A DNA stretch of 64,000 nt, taken from positions 248,001 through 312,000 of the forward strand of contig JACZKE010000052.1 in NCBI GenBank assembly GCA_014860225.1, given 5' to 3'. Below are positions 1 through 7,799 of the stretch, piece after piece (positions within the stretch are counted from its first letter, which is position 1; each line of letters begins with the position of its first letter). The position numbers and the translations under genes were made by a program. The notes below the pieces were generated by a model. The model saw only the letters and a program-made list of their open reading frames with translations. It searched no databases and was not told the DNA's origin. Source of the stretch: Desulfuromonadales bacterium. GTDB lineage: Bacteria; Desulfobacterota; Desulfuromonadia; Desulfuromonadales; BM103.

Positions 1-702
1 AAGATTGTTCTCTCCAACGACGCGAATTTGCTGGAAGTTCTGAAAAACTCTTTTTTCCAGAGAGAGGGCTTTGGGATGGTTCTGGTGCAGGACAGTCAAA
101 CCGGTTTTCAGGCTGTGGAGGCTGAAGCACCGACACTGGCAGTATTCGATCTTGAACATCTGGGTGATCAGGCACTGGAATGTTGCCGGGCAATCAAAAA
201 TGATGCGTTGCTGGCTGCAACACCTGTGCTGCTTCTGCTTCCGGAAGCTACGGCAGAAGAGCTGACTGATACCTGTTGGAATGCTGGCTGCGATGCTGTT
301 GTCCGGCGGCCTTTGACTGCTGAAAGTATCCTTGATGCGGCCTGCAGTCTGCTTGGCATCTCCCGCCGCCTGGAAAGGCGTTTCCCGGTTAACTTTCAAC
401 TGGCGCTGCTTGACAGTACACAGAAGAAGCACATTGGCCGTTGTGTGAATCTAAATGCTGGCGGCATGTTTCTGGCAACCGAAAAACTTTTCCCGGTTGA
501 CACGCGTCTGGCCGTCGAATTTACCTTGCCAGGATCCCAAAGCTCACTGCACTGTACGGTGCGGGTTGCGTGGGTCAATCATCCGGAATGGCGCAAGAAA
601 AGCTCCACGCCATGTGGTCTTGGCCTGCAGTTCGAAAACCCCGGCCAGGTAGTCAACTTTGCCCTCCAGAAATTTCTGGGCAGCCTGAAGATCGAAGACT
701 GA
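1..702 (+). CDS. Receiver-like/PilZ domain protein, 5' end cut by window
   Basis: The frame is open from base 1, so the true start lies outside the window; a TTG at 28 is only an internal codon. The visible 233 residues hold a response-regulator-like fold (about 1-120) with an acidic site in VFDLEHLG and a trailing RRPL where receivers normally have KP. A PilZ domain follows (about 122-230), beginning at RRLERRF and containing NLNAGGMF. PilZ proteins bind cyclic di-GMP through RxxxR and D/NxSxxG; here the Ser position is Asn, so binding is plausible but not certain. The protein likely links signalling to motility or surface behaviour in the cytoplasm. It faces the convergent ion-channel gene. 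Confidence 0.8.
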   Translation, partial: KIVLSNDANLLEVLKNSFFQREGFGMVLVQDSQTGFQAVEAEAPTLAVFDLEHLGDQALECCRAIKNDALLAATPVLLLLPEATAEELTDTCWNAGCDAVVRRPLTAESILDAACSLLGISRRLERRFPVNFQLALLDSTQKKHIGRCVNLNAGGMFLATEKLFPVDTRLAVEFTLPGSQSSLHCTVRVAWVNHPEWRKKSSTPCGLGLQFENPGQVVNFALQKFLGSLKIED

Positions 703-721
703 GCCATCGGCAGCCTGTCAA

Positions 722-1591
722 TCAGTCAGGATTCAGCTCGGATCCGCAAGACTTGCAGTAGCGAGCATCGTAGCTGTGCTTCTCTGCACCACAAACGGGA
801 CAGGCTTGAGTCGAAACCTTCCCGGTGATCGGTGCTACCAACTCTGCCGTAACAATCCCTGTAGGTACAGCAATCACTCCATAACCCATGACCATAATAA
901 TACTGGCAACTGCGCGACCGAGTGGCGATTGTGGTGAGATGTCACCGTAGCCAACAGTCGTCAAGGTGGTGATGGCCCAGTAACATGAGATGCCGATTGA
1001 GGTGAAGCCACTTTCACCTCCCTCAATCAGATACAGGAGTGAGCCGAAAATCAGCACCATGGTCATAACTGCAAAAAGGAAGATCGCAATTTTACGAAAG
1101 CTGGCGCGTAGCGCTTTGATCAGGATTTCGGTTTCGTTAAGATACTGTGCCAGCTTGAGGATTCTGAAAATCCTCAGCAGACGCAGTACCCTGATGGTCA
1201 TCAGGTACTGCGATCCGGGAACCAGCAGGCTGAGGTAAGTTGGCAGGACAGAGATGAAATCAACGAGACCGTAGAAGCTCCGCGCGTATCTCGCCGGATT
1301 CCCTAGAGACACGATCCTCAGCAGGTACTCAACACTGAAGAGGATAGTGAAAAACCATTCAATGATGTAAAGGGCCCCACCATACTGCGCACGGATCCCG
1401 GCAACACTGTCCAACATAACAGTGATAACACTCATGAAGATGGCAAAGATCAGCAGGATGTCGAAGAGTTTACCGGCTGGGGTATCTGCTTCAAAAATGA
1501 TTTCGTGAAGACGCAACTGCCAGGGCGCAAGTTTGCGGTCGACTGGTGGTCGAGGGTTGGAACGCTGGTCGGGATTGGGGGCTGTGCTCAC
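722..1591 (-). CDS. Voltage-gated-type K+ channel with C-terminal zinc ribbon
   Basis: A 289-residue six-helix ion channel of the Kv superfamily in the inner membrane. S1 starts near residue 45, S4 carries regularly spaced arginines (RVLRLLRIFRIL), and the selectivity filter is TTVGYGD in the pore loop before S6. The last 26 residues form a CPVC...CKSC zinc-ribbon knuckle (Cys 264, 267, 279, 282), which is unusual for small bacterial Kv channels and may be a cytoplasmic ligand or redox sensor or an assembly domain. The start is GTG at 1591, with AGGT just upstream. It is convergent with the PilZ gene and stands alone, with no operon partner. Ion selectivity is inferred from the filter; the role of the ribbon is unknown. 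Confidence 0.87.
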   Translation of the reverse strand: MSTAPNPDQRSNPRPPVDRKLAPWQLRLHEIIFEADTPAGKLFDILLIFAIFMSVITVMLDSVAGIRAQYGGALYIIEWFFTILFSVEYLLRIVSLGNPARYARSFYGLVDFISVLPTYLSLLVPGSQYLMTIRVLRLLRIFRILKLAQYLNETEILIKALRASFRKIAIFLFAVMTMVLIFGSLLYLIEGGESGFTSIGISCYWAITTLTTVGYGDISPQSPLGRAVASIIMVMGYGVIAVPTGIVTAELVAPITGKVSTQACPVCGAEKHSYDARYCKSCGSELNPD

Positions 1592-1723
1592 GCTGACCTG
1601 TCTTTCCGGAGATTAATGGAATATCAGGACAATCTGCCATTTGCCGGTTAAATGGTCAACCACCAAACGATCTTGTTAAGCTTGTTGCCAGTGCGTGACG
1701 GTCCCTGGGAATATCGCATGGCA

Positions 1724-1766
1724 GACACAAAGGCTAAGATTGAACGCAAAGCCGCAAGGAGATAAA
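1724..1766. repeat. GCAAAG-type intergenic repeat, half element
   Basis: The stretch between the channel gene and the desulfoferrodoxin terminator holds GACACAAAGG and AACGCAAAGCCGCAAGG. These resemble one arm of the GCAAAG-rich inverted repeats seen near 10.2, 18.1, 19.9 and 34.75 kb. No opposite arm is visible here. Nothing else is seen between 1592 and 1796. Confidence 0.4.
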
Positions 1767-1796
1767 AAGAGATAGAGCTTGTACGATTAAGATACG

Positions 1797-1829
1797 CAAA
1801 AAGAAGGCCCTTGATTCAAGGGCCTTCTT
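1797..1829 (-). terminator. Rho-independent terminator of dfx
   Basis: A perfect 12-bp stem (AAGAAGGCCCTT with AAGGGCCTTCTT) around a 5-nt loop. On the minus strand it ends in CTTCTTTTTG, directly after the desulfoferrodoxin stop codon. Confidence 0.85.
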
Positions 1830-1840
1830 TCTGTAACGGA

Positions 1841-2221
1841 TTAACTTTTAGCAGACCAGAGTCCATGCAGATTGCAGTACTCGCGCGCAGTCACCTGCTG
1901 GGCGATCACCGGGAAGGACGCTTCCGGGGCTGCACCTGGCTGCAGGTTCTGACGATAGACCTTGCCATCGGCAAGCAGCTCGATCCACTCGATGTAGTGC
2001 TCTTCCGTCATGGGATGAGGAACGCTGCCGATCTTGACGGTGATGCTGTCGGCCTTGATCTCAATCACGGGTACATGCTTTTCCTTAGCGGCATCGACAG
2101 TGTTCTCCGTGAACAGAACCATCTTTTCGCCGCAGCAGACCAGGGCTCCAGAGCCACCATGTACGAGTTCGACAATGTTGCCGCACTGTTCACACTTGTA
2201 GACTTCGTTTAATTTGGGCAT
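1841..2221 (-). CDS. dfx: Desulfoferrodoxin (class I superoxide reductase)
   Basis: 126 residues. It reduces superoxide to hydrogen peroxide without making O2, a defence typical of anaerobes, in the cytoplasm. The N-terminal desulforedoxin-like domain has Cys10, Cys13, Cys29 and Cys30 for a rubredoxin-type Fe centre. The C-terminal superoxide reductase domain shows KEKHVP (Glu47, His49), [11 protein letters not shown], and CNLHG, giving the four His and one Cys ligands of the catalytic iron. The frame is open further upstream to 2365, but the ATG at 2221 has AAGGAG at the right distance and matches the family N-terminus, so the upstream part is leader. It is a single-gene unit with its own terminator and a promoter candidate near 2401-2428. 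Confidence 0.95.
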   Translation of the reverse strand: MPKLNEVYKCEQCGNIVELVHGGSGALVCCGEKMVLFTENTVDAAKEKHVPVIEIKADSITVKIGSVPHPMTEEHYIEWIELLADGKVYRQNLQPGAAPEASFPVIAQQVTAREYCNLHGLWSAKS

Positions 2222-2400
2222 TTTTTTCTCCTTGGTTAGCAGTCGTTGCTCGGGTTGTCTGAAAATGTGCCAAAGAGTGGGCACAGATAGGGCAGCAATC
2301 AGGCGCTCTTGTCGTTTCGTATTGGCAGATGCCTTAGCAGGAACACCAGTCCATCGGTTACTCACGTTGCATAAAGTTAAGGATTTTTTGGTAAAGTGGA

Positions 2401-2428
2401 ATTATAGCACAATGTATAGGTTCTGCAA
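2401..2428 (-). promoter_or_regulatory. Candidate sigma-70 promoter for dfx
   Basis: On the minus strand TTGCAG, a 16-nt spacer, and a perfect TATAAT. It lies about 175 nt before the dfx start, which would give a long leader. The -10 is strong, the -35 only partial. Confidence 0.5.
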
Positions 2429-2448
2429 TTATGGCCAAACAGGTCTTT

Positions 2449-2611
2449 AGTACCCTGTAACCCATAAACTATCGCATCTTGCTAGTTCTTTGCCGCGTCA
2501 GCGGCGTTGCGCCTTCAGCTGGGTAGCTACGGCTGGGCAGCTGAAGGCGCGCCTTGCTGACACGACAAATCCCTGCGCAATCTTGCGAAATCCTACAGGT
2601 TTCAGGGTACT
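2449..2611. repeat. 163-bp palindromic repeat element, copy 1
   Basis: A nearly symmetrical element with ends AGTACCCTG and CAGGGTACT. Further inner arms pair (TCGCA/TGCGA, GTCAGC/GCTGAC, CCTTCAGCTG/CAGCTGAAGG) around a loop containing TAGCTACGGCTGGG. A second copy of the same length (8783-8945) is about 90 percent identical by eye. It has no coding capacity. The outermost TA on each side would fit a TA target duplication, but a true duplication cannot be proven from two copies. It is probably a MITE-like or structured REP-type element. Confidence 0.85.
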
Positions 2612-2652
2612 GGGACAAATCTTCCTGTGGTCATGCTGAATGCAGCTTCAAT

Positions 2653-2683
2653 AAAAAAAGCCTCCCGTAAAGGGAGGCTTTGA
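2653..2683 (-). terminator. Terminator of the cytochrome c7 gene
   Basis: AAAGCCTCCC pairs with GGGAGGCTTT around a 4-5 nt loop. On the minus strand it is followed by a run of seven T. It lies 20 nt after the cytochrome stop. Confidence 0.85.
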
Positions 2684-2702
2684 GGATCGCAGAAGGTGTG
2701 GT

Positions 2703-2969
2703 TTATTTTTTGTGGCAGTCGTTGCACTTGGTAGGGCCGCCATCTTTTTTGTGGCAGTCTTTGCAGACAGCCCCGTGCGCCGCGTCTTTGTCGACAACGA
2801 TCTTGGCAGGGGTACCTTCATGGCATGCCGCGCAGTCCATCTTCTCGCTGTGAACTTTGTGATTGAAGGTGACCGTGCCTTTCGAGTTCTCATAAGTCAC
2901 GGTGTCGGCGGCGTAGGCCACAGCGAAGGTGAAAGCGACCAGCATCATAGCAACTATCAGTTTCTTCAT
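2703..2969 (-). CDS. ppcA: Periplasmic triheme cytochrome c7 (PpcA family)
   Basis: 88 residues with a signal peptide cut near AYA-A (20/21), leaving about 68 residues, the size of the c7 family. Three haem-binding motifs are present: CAACH (46-50), CKDCH (69-73) and CNDCH (82-86). Free histidines at 37, 40 and 65 serve as distal ligands, giving bis-His haems. In Geobacter and Desulfuromonas, such proteins shuttle electrons in the periplasm from inner-membrane quinol oxidation towards outer-membrane cytochromes for metal or sulfur reduction. SD AAGGAG precedes the ATG. It is a single gene with its own promoter and terminator. Which PpcA paralogue it represents cannot be decided here. Confidence 0.93.
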   Translation of the reverse strand: MKKLIVAMMLVAFTFAVAYAADTVTYENSKGTVTFNHKVHSEKMDCAACHEGTPAKIVVDKDAAHGAVCKDCHKKDGGPTKCNDCHKK

Positions 2970-3011
2970 AGTTCTCTCCTTGTCGTTGGTGGTTAATAAT
3001 AAGCAAGGGCT

Positions 3012-3040
3012 AATTTAGGAGATTCCACTCTGAAGGTCAA
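3012..3040 (-). promoter_or_regulatory. Sigma-70 promoter of the cytochrome c7 gene
   Basis: On the minus strand TTGACC, a 17-nt spacer, then TAAATT, about 40 nt before the start codon. Confidence 0.6.
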
Positions 3041-3106
3041 GCTTTTTTTACTGGCTGATGCTGCTGGAACGGCTTTGTTTATGCAGCTTTTAATTGCTGG
3101 TGGGGA

Positions 3107-3115
3107 TGTTATAAT
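3107..3115 (+). promoter_or_regulatory. Extended -10 promoter for the small lipoprotein
   Basis: TGTTATAAT is a perfect extended -10 (TGN-TATAAT) about 55 nt before the lipoprotein start. No good -35 is seen, which is usual for this promoter type. Confidence 0.5.
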
Positions 3116-3169
3116 GTTTTCCAGCTCCGGGTTTAAGTGCGAATGCAATCATCAAATAGGGGGTGGGCC

Positions 3170-3418
3170 ATGTTACGTTGGGTTTTGATTGGTTTCCTGG
3201 TGTTTTTTCTGAGTGGCTGTGCTTCCCGTTGGGAGCATTCAACCAAGCGTTCTTCTGAGTTTTATGCGGATGACAGGTATTGCCAGGCAGAAGCAGGTGG
3301 TGCTTCCAAAAGTATTGAGCCGGGTCAGGAGCGAGTGAGCTACGAAAGTTGTATGTGGGATCTGGGGTGGCACAAGAAACAAACTATCTGGTTCTTTGAT
3401 CCCGTCAGCAAGGAGTAG
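3170..3418 (+). CDS. Small predicted lipoprotein, unknown function
   Basis: 82 residues from the ATG at 3170, chosen because it directly precedes a lipoprotein signal (hydrophobic stretch WVLIGFLVFFLSGC) and has a G-rich SD (AGGGGG). An upstream in-frame start at 3137 would add 11 residues before the signal. The lipobox LSGC makes Cys17 the lipidated residue, with Ala at +2, so outer-membrane sorting is possible by the Asp+2 rule. The mature part has two further cysteines (YCQAE, YESCMW) that could form a disulfide. I do not recognise a family. It is monocistronic between an extended -10 promoter and a bidirectional terminator. Confidence 0.7.
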   Translation: MLRWVLIGFLVFFLSGCASRWEHSTKRSSEFYADDRYCQAEAGGASKSIEPGQERVSYESCMWDLGWHKKQTIWFFDPVSKE

Positions 3419-3434
3419 AGTGCTGAGACATTAC

Positions 3435-3474
3435 AAAGAAAACGGGCGGGCAGATTTGCCGGCCCGTTTTCTTT
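3435..3474. terminator. Bidirectional terminator between lipoprotein and CBS/DUF294 gene
   Basis: AAAGAAAACGGGC pairs with GCCCGTTTTCTTT around a small loop. The A/T ends give a T tract on both strands, and it lies between the convergent stops at 3418 and 3490. Confidence 0.8.
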
Positions 3475-3489
3475 GTTGTGCCCTGTTGA

Positions 3490-4947
3490 TCAACGGGATA
3501 TGGAGTCGAGCCGGTAGTGGTCGCGGATAATGCGCAAAAATTGGTTGACGCCCCGCAATGCTTCGCGCAAACGTTTTTGTGATTTTTCGGGGAGGCGCAG
3601 TGGATCGATAGCATTGCTTGGTTTGTTACCTGCGGCCAGGTCACTTAATTGGCGTTGCAGACGAAGCTTGACCAGTTGCGAGAAGGAATCACTGAGTGTT
3701 TCGCTGACCTTGGTCGAAAGAACGCCCATTTGTCCCAGCTTTTCAAGTTTGTCCCAGGTTGTCCCTTTGTCGACATTGTTCTCCAGTGCGAGCAGGCTGG
3801 CTCCCTCTGTTATGGCAAAGATGCCGGCCTTTTTGAGTTCAACCTTGCCTCGATTTTTCCCCCTGCGTTCAACCTTGATGCGGCCAAACATACCCAGCGG
3901 TGCAGGGAAGCGGACAATGTTTTTGGCGGCATAGGGGAAGAAAAGCATGTTTCTCCGGGTGGCTGCATAAATAAATTCATGCAGGTTGTTTTCCAGAGAG
4001 ACATCTCCATGAATGGTGCGGAAATCCTGGAACATGCCGAAGTTGACCATGCGCTCTCCAGTCGGCACGGAGATCCACTGTTCAAGGAGTTGTTGCCATT
4101 CACTGAGGCTGTGCTGCCATTGAGGATTGCTTGCCATGGTGTTGCCGGGGCAGCGGGGAATGCCGACATACTCGAGAGCATCAACCAGTCTGCTCGCGAA
4201 ACGCTGGCAGGCGTCCCGTTCTGCAGTGGAAATGTCATCTGCATAGATCAAGGCGCTGTCCTGGTCGGTACGTAATGTCTGTTCACCGCGTCCCTCGCTG
4301 CCAAGGGCAAGATATGCTGCCCTGGACGGGAGAGTGATCCCCTCCTGGTTCTCCATGATGGTGATGATTCGTTGCGTAAATCCGTCGTTGAAGTGGGCAA
4401 TCAGCTGGACAAGGCTTCTGGTCTCGGCACCAGCGCTCATGGCACTTCTCACCATCTCAAGAATGCGACTGTTGATCGCCTTGAGCTCCTCGATCGACTC
4501 GGCTGCTTCCATCTCTTGTGTCAGGTAAAGCGGGCTGCGGGTTTGCTGGCTGAGCAGGTCGATGGCATTGATAATTCCAACCAGCTTTTGCTCATCGTTG
4601 ACAACGGGCAGGTGATGAATGTTGTTTTTAGCCATTTTAAAGATGGCCTCGAAAACATACGCCTGACTGCGAACCGTTGTTACCCCGGCATGCATGATAT
4701 CGCAGACTTTGTAGCCCGCCAGATTTTCACCGGCAGTAGCAATCAGGTCGCGCAAGTCACGCACAGAAAGGATGCCGATTGGTTTTTCCCCCTCAACAAT
4801 CACGAGTCCGGCAATGTTGTGCTCACGCATCAGGCGAGCGGCTTCAATCACGCTGATATGCGGAGTGCAGGTGAGCGCGGGGCTGCGGCAGACGCTGCCG
4901 ATGTGCAGGAAAAAAAAACTTTCCTCGCTAAAGTTGCTGTCAGGCAC
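3490..4947 (-). CDS. CBS-pair, DUF294 nucleotidyltransferase-like protein
   Basis: 485 residues. Two CBS motifs (about 20-140) form an adenosyl-ligand sensing module. They are followed by a DUF294 nucleotidyltransferase-like domain with GSEGRGEQTLRTDQDSAL, the GlnD-type signature including the Asp pair, and a DUF294_C helical domain (about 340-480). Relatives often sit beside acetate/solute symporters, as here, where the DUF4212-symporter pair is divergently placed 590 bp away; a role in controlling that transporter by nucleotide sensing or protein nucleotidylation is inferred. The start is GTG at 4947, with GGAG five bases upstream. It is soluble, with no membrane segment. The reaction and target are unproven. 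Confidence 0.85.
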   Translation of the reverse strand: MPDSNFSEESFFFLHIGSVCRSPALTCTPHISVIEAARLMREHNIAGLVIVEGEKPIGILSVRDLRDLIATAGENLAGYKVCDIMHAGVTTVRSQAYVFEAIFKMAKNNIHHLPVVNDEQKLVGIINAIDLLSQQTRSPLYLTQEMEAAESIEELKAINSRILEMVRSAMSAGAETRSLVQLIAHFNDGFTQRIITIMENQEGITLPSRAAYLALGSEGRGEQTLRTDQDSALIYADDISTAERDACQRFASRLVDALEYVGIPRCPGNTMASNPQWQHSLSEWQQLLEQWISVPTGERMVNFGMFQDFRTIHGDVSLENNLHEFIYAATRRNMLFFPYAAKNIVRFPAPLGMFGRIKVERRGKNRGKVELKKAGIFAITEGASLLALENNVDKGTTWDKLEKLGQMGVLSTKVSETLSDSFSQLVKLRLQRQLSDLAAGNKPSNAIDPLRLPEKSQKRLREALRGVNQFLRIIRDHYRLDSISR

Positions 4948-5199
4948 GTGAGCTCCATGAAAATACGATAATAAATTGGCTTATTGTCTACGCTTTTAAG
5001 GTCAGATGCAACCGTTCGTTGCCGCTGGTAAATTTAGTAAAACTAGATGAATGAAAAGCAAAACGGCACATCTGCTACCAAACATGTGTTTTGCTGCTAT
5101 ACTTGTTACAAAGATAAATCGTGAACCCTGGAAACAACGATTTTTACAAAGACCTTGATAGGTATAATCGTCAAAACGAAACAACGTTATATTTTTTTA

Positions 5200-5229
5200 T
5201 TGACTCGGCCGGAAGACTCAAGCTATCTT
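5200..5229 (+). promoter_or_regulatory. Candidate promoter of the DUF4212-symporter operon
   Basis: TTGACT, an 18-nt spacer, then TATCTT. It lies about 310 nt before the first ATG, so transcription from here would give a long structured leader. No better promoter is seen nearer the gene. Confidence 0.4.
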
Positions 5230-5386
5230 CTGCTTCAACCTCTATATCTTTGAGGTTTCTAACGGCCTCAGGAAGAGAACAATGGTTAAATTCTGAGTGA
5301 TTTGGTCTTTAAAACGTCTGGTCTGGCCAGTTTTGGGGTTTGATTCCAGGCACACATATCAAACGAAGTAACGGTGAATTTAAAAC

Positions 5387-5524
5387 TTTGTCTCCTTAGC
5401 TGCCCGCCTAGCAGCAAAGAGACCAAAACGGCATCGGAGTTATCCTCAATATCTTCCGGGCAAGGTTAAGGAGGTGGTTAGAAAGTTCAAGTCTGGCAAT
5501 GATGCATAGTTTTTTTATCTAACC
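5387..5524 (+). promoter_or_regulatory. Structured 5' leader of the symporter operon
   Basis: Two possible hairpins. In the first, TTTGTCTC (5387-5394) pairs with GAGACCAAA (5419-5427), enclosing GCTGC/GCAGC. In the second, GGTTAGA (5476-5482) pairs with TCTAACC (5518-5524), ending three bases before the SD AAGGAGG. No known riboswitch class is recognised. Confidence 0.35.
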
Positions 5525-5538
5525 TGAAGGAGGTTATT

Positions 5539-5793
5539 ATGGACAAAAGTGGTAAAGCTTATTGGAAAGCAGTATTAACTCTGGTGGCCCAGGTCCTCTT
5601 GGTCTGGTTCCTTGTCTCTTATGGCGCGGGGATCATTTTCGCCGGCCCGCTCAACAACATCATGCTGGGTGGCTATCCGCTGGGCTTCTGGTTCGCGCAT
5701 CAGGGTTCGATGTACATCTTCGTCGCCCTGATCTTTATCTATGCGTGGCGCATGGGCAAAATCGACCAAAAATTTGACGTTCACGAAGAGTGA
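5539..5793 (+). CDS. DUF4212 small subunit of Na+/solute symporter
   Basis: 84 residues with two transmembrane helices (about 10-32 and 50-70) separated by a loop with GGYPLGFWFAHQGS, and a short charged cytoplasmic tail. This is the DUF4212 family, always encoded directly before an SSS-family symporter and thought to be its accessory subunit in the inner membrane. SD AAGGAGG is six bases before the ATG. The next gene starts 14 bases after the stop, so the two are co-transcribed. The role as obligate partner is known only from gene pairing. Confidence 0.92.
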   Translation: MDKSGKAYWKAVLTLVAQVLLVWFLVSYGAGIIFAGPLNNIMLGGYPLGFWFAHQGSMYIFVALIFIYAWRMGKIDQKFDVHEE

Positions 5794-5807
5794 GGAGGAG
5801 CTAAATA

Positions 5808-7613
5808 ATGAGTCTTCAAGCAATTACCTATCTCGTTGTTGGTGCTACCTTTGCTCTCTACATCGGTATCGCCATCTGGGCCCGTGCGGGCAGCACCAGT
5901 GAATTCTACGTCGCCGGTGGCGGAGTTCACCCCATTGTAAACGGTATGGCGACTGGGGCTGACTGGATGTCCGCAGCGTCCTTCATCTCCATGGCTGGCC
6001 TGATCTCCAACATGGGCTATGGTGGCGGTCTTTTCCTGATGGGCTGGACCGGCGGCTACGTTCTGCTGGCCATGCTGCTGGCACCCTACCTGCGCAAGTT
6101 TGGCAAGTTCACCGTGCCGCAGTTCGTCGGTGACCGCTTCTATTCCAAGGGCGCCAGTGCGGTGGCGGTTCTCTGCCTGATCACCGCATCGGTTACCTAC
6201 ATCATCGGTCAGATGACCGGGGTCGGCGTTGCTTTCTCACGCTTCCTCGGTGTTTCCAATACCACCGGTATTTTCGTCGGTATGGCCATCGTCTTCATGT
6301 ATGCGGTGTTCGGCGGCATGAAGGGGATCACCTACACCCAGGTAGCCCAGTACTGCGTGCTGATCCTGGCCTACACTATCCCGGCAATCTTCATCTCGCT
6401 GCAGCTGACCGGCAATCCGATCCCGCAGCTCGGACTCGGTTCCGACTTGGTCGGCGGCGATGTCTCACTGCTCTCCAAGCTGGACGTGATCGTCCAGGAA
6501 CTCGGTTTCAGTAAGTACACCACGGCTCTGCCTGGCAGCAAACTCAACTATTTTGTTTACACCGTGTCGCTGATGATCGGCACTGCCGGTCTGCCGCACG
6601 TTATCGTGCGTTTCTTCACAGTACCCAAGGTCAAGGACGCGCGTGCCTCTGCCGGCTGGGCGCTGGTTTTCATCGCCATCCTCTACACCACCGCCCCGGC
6701 GGTTGCCGCGATGGCGAAGATAAACCTGTTCAGAACACTTAACCCGGGCCTCGTAAGCTCCGCCAATTACGATGTAACCGCTCCGGACGCGCAAATCAGT
6801 TATGACGAACGTCCCGACTGGATGAAGCGCTGGGAAGTCACCGGCCTGTTGAAATTTGAAGACAAGAACGGCGACGGCCGCATTCAGTACTACAACGACA
6901 AGAGCAAGGATCCCAAATTCGCTGCCGCGGGCTGGGCCGGCAACGAACTGACTGTTAATGCCGATATTATCGTTCTCGCTAACCCGGAAATCGCACTGCT
7001 GCCCAACTGGGTTATTGCTCTGGTGGCCGCAGGTGGCCTGGCAGCCGCTCTCTCCACCGCGGCAGGTCTGTTGCTGGCGATCTCTTCGGCGATCTCCCAT
7101 GACCTTATGAAAAACATCTTTGCGCCCGACATGAGTGAGAAGGGCGAACTGATGGCCGGCAAGATCGCCATGGCCTGTTCAATCGTGGTCGCCGGTTATC
7201 TCGGCCTCAACCCGCCCGGTTTCGCCGCCGGAACCGTGGCCCTGGCTTTCGGTATTGCTGCAAGTTCCATCTTCCCGGCCCTGATGATGGGCATCTTCAA
7301 CAAGAAGATGAACAAGGAAGGTGCCATTGCAGGTATGCTCTCCGGCCTATTTGTCACGCTGTTCTACGTTTTCGCCCACAAGGGCCTGTTCTTCATCAAG
7401 GGGACTGATTATCTCGGTCTGATCGGTGGAGCCAACTCGTTCTTCGGTATCACTCCGGAAGCCTTCGGTGCCATCGGCGCCCTGGTGAACTTCGCAGTGG
7501 CCTACGTAGTGAGCAAGATCACCCCGGAATGCCCCGAGCATATCCAACACCTGGTGGAAAACGTGCGTATCCCGCGCGGTGCCAAGGCTGTGGACGGTTC
7601 CCACGCTCACTAA
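5808..7613 (+). CDS. actP: Na+/solute symporter (acetate-type, VC_2705 subfamily)
   Basis: 601 residues with about 13 transmembrane helices, a member of the sodium:solute symporter family. It probably imports acetate or a related short carboxylate, fitting an acetate-oxidising organism; the symbol is by analogy with ActP. The early helices contain GADWMSAASFISMAG, the conserved Na+-site region. A periplasmic or cytoplasmic loop near residues 330-375 carries DKNGDGRIQYYN (352-363), which fits an EF-hand calcium loop and is an insert relative to E. coli ActP. SD GAGGAG precedes the ATG; the DUF4212 subunit lies immediately upstream and two terminator hairpins follow. Substrate is inferred, not shown. 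Confidence 0.88.
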   Translation: MSLQAITYLVVGATFALYIGIAIWARAGSTSEFYVAGGGVHPIVNGMATGADWMSAASFISMAGLISNMGYGGGLFLMGWTGGYVLLAMLLAPYLRKFGKFTVPQFVGDRFYSKGASAVAVLCLITASVTYIIGQMTGVGVAFSRFLGVSNTTGIFVGMAIVFMYAVFGGMKGITYTQVAQYCVLILAYTIPAIFISLQLTGNPIPQLGLGSDLVGGDVSLLSKLDVIVQELGFSKYTTALPGSKLNYFVYTVSLMIGTAGLPHVIVRFFTVPKVKDARASAGWALVFIAILYTTAPAVAAMAKINLFRTLNPGLVSSANYDVTAPDAQISYDERPDWMKRWEVTGLLKFEDKNGDGRIQYYNDKSKDPKFAAAGWAGNELTVNADIIVLANPEIALLPNWVIALVAAGGLAAALSTAAGLLLAISSAISHDLMKNIFAPDMSEKGELMAGKIAMACSIVVAGYLGLNPPGFAAGTVALAFGIAASSIFPALMMGIFNKKMNKEGAIAGMLSGLFVTLFYVFAHKGLFFIKGTDYLGLIGGANSFFGITPEAFGAIGALVNFAVAYVVSKITPECPEHIQHLVENVRIPRGAKAVDGSHAH

Positions 7614-7627
7614 TCTTTAATCAAATG

Positions 7628-7686
7628 CTGATCAGGGTTATGCCTGATCACCTGACCCCGCCAGCCAGTCTGGCGGGGTTTTTTTA
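7628..7686 (+). terminator. Double hairpin terminator of the symporter operon
   Basis: A first perfect stem TGATCAGG/CCTGATCA (7628-7649) is followed by ACCCCGCCA/TGGCGGGGT (7655-7680) and a run of seven T. Confidence 0.85.
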
Positions 7687-7799
7687 CAAGTTTATATTGC
7701 CTGGTCACGCTTCATCAGGTACAAGGTATTTCAGCTTTACCTGGTTTCCGGCTGTAAACTGTTTATCGCCCTGTCACCGCAGGGCACCGGGAGTTTTGC

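Larger units (their letters stand above)
4948..5538. other. Long divergent intergenic region upstream of the symporter
   Basis: Nearly 600 bp without a credible gene. The left 250 bp is AT-rich and carries promoters for neither gene that I can name with confidence. The right part holds a sigma-70-like promoter (5200-5229) and a roughly 300-nt leader with two hairpins. A strong SD-like AAGGAGGTGG at 5467-5476 has no sensible gene behind it. Confidence 0.5.

Noticed and set aside
2222-2365. 48-residue N-terminal extension of desulfoferrodoxin
   Set aside because: No homology, and a strong SD immediately precedes the ATG at 2221.
5495-5510. Sigma-54 promoter-like TGGCAATGATGCAT before the symporter
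   Set aside because: The GG-to-GC distance is 7 bases instead of 10.
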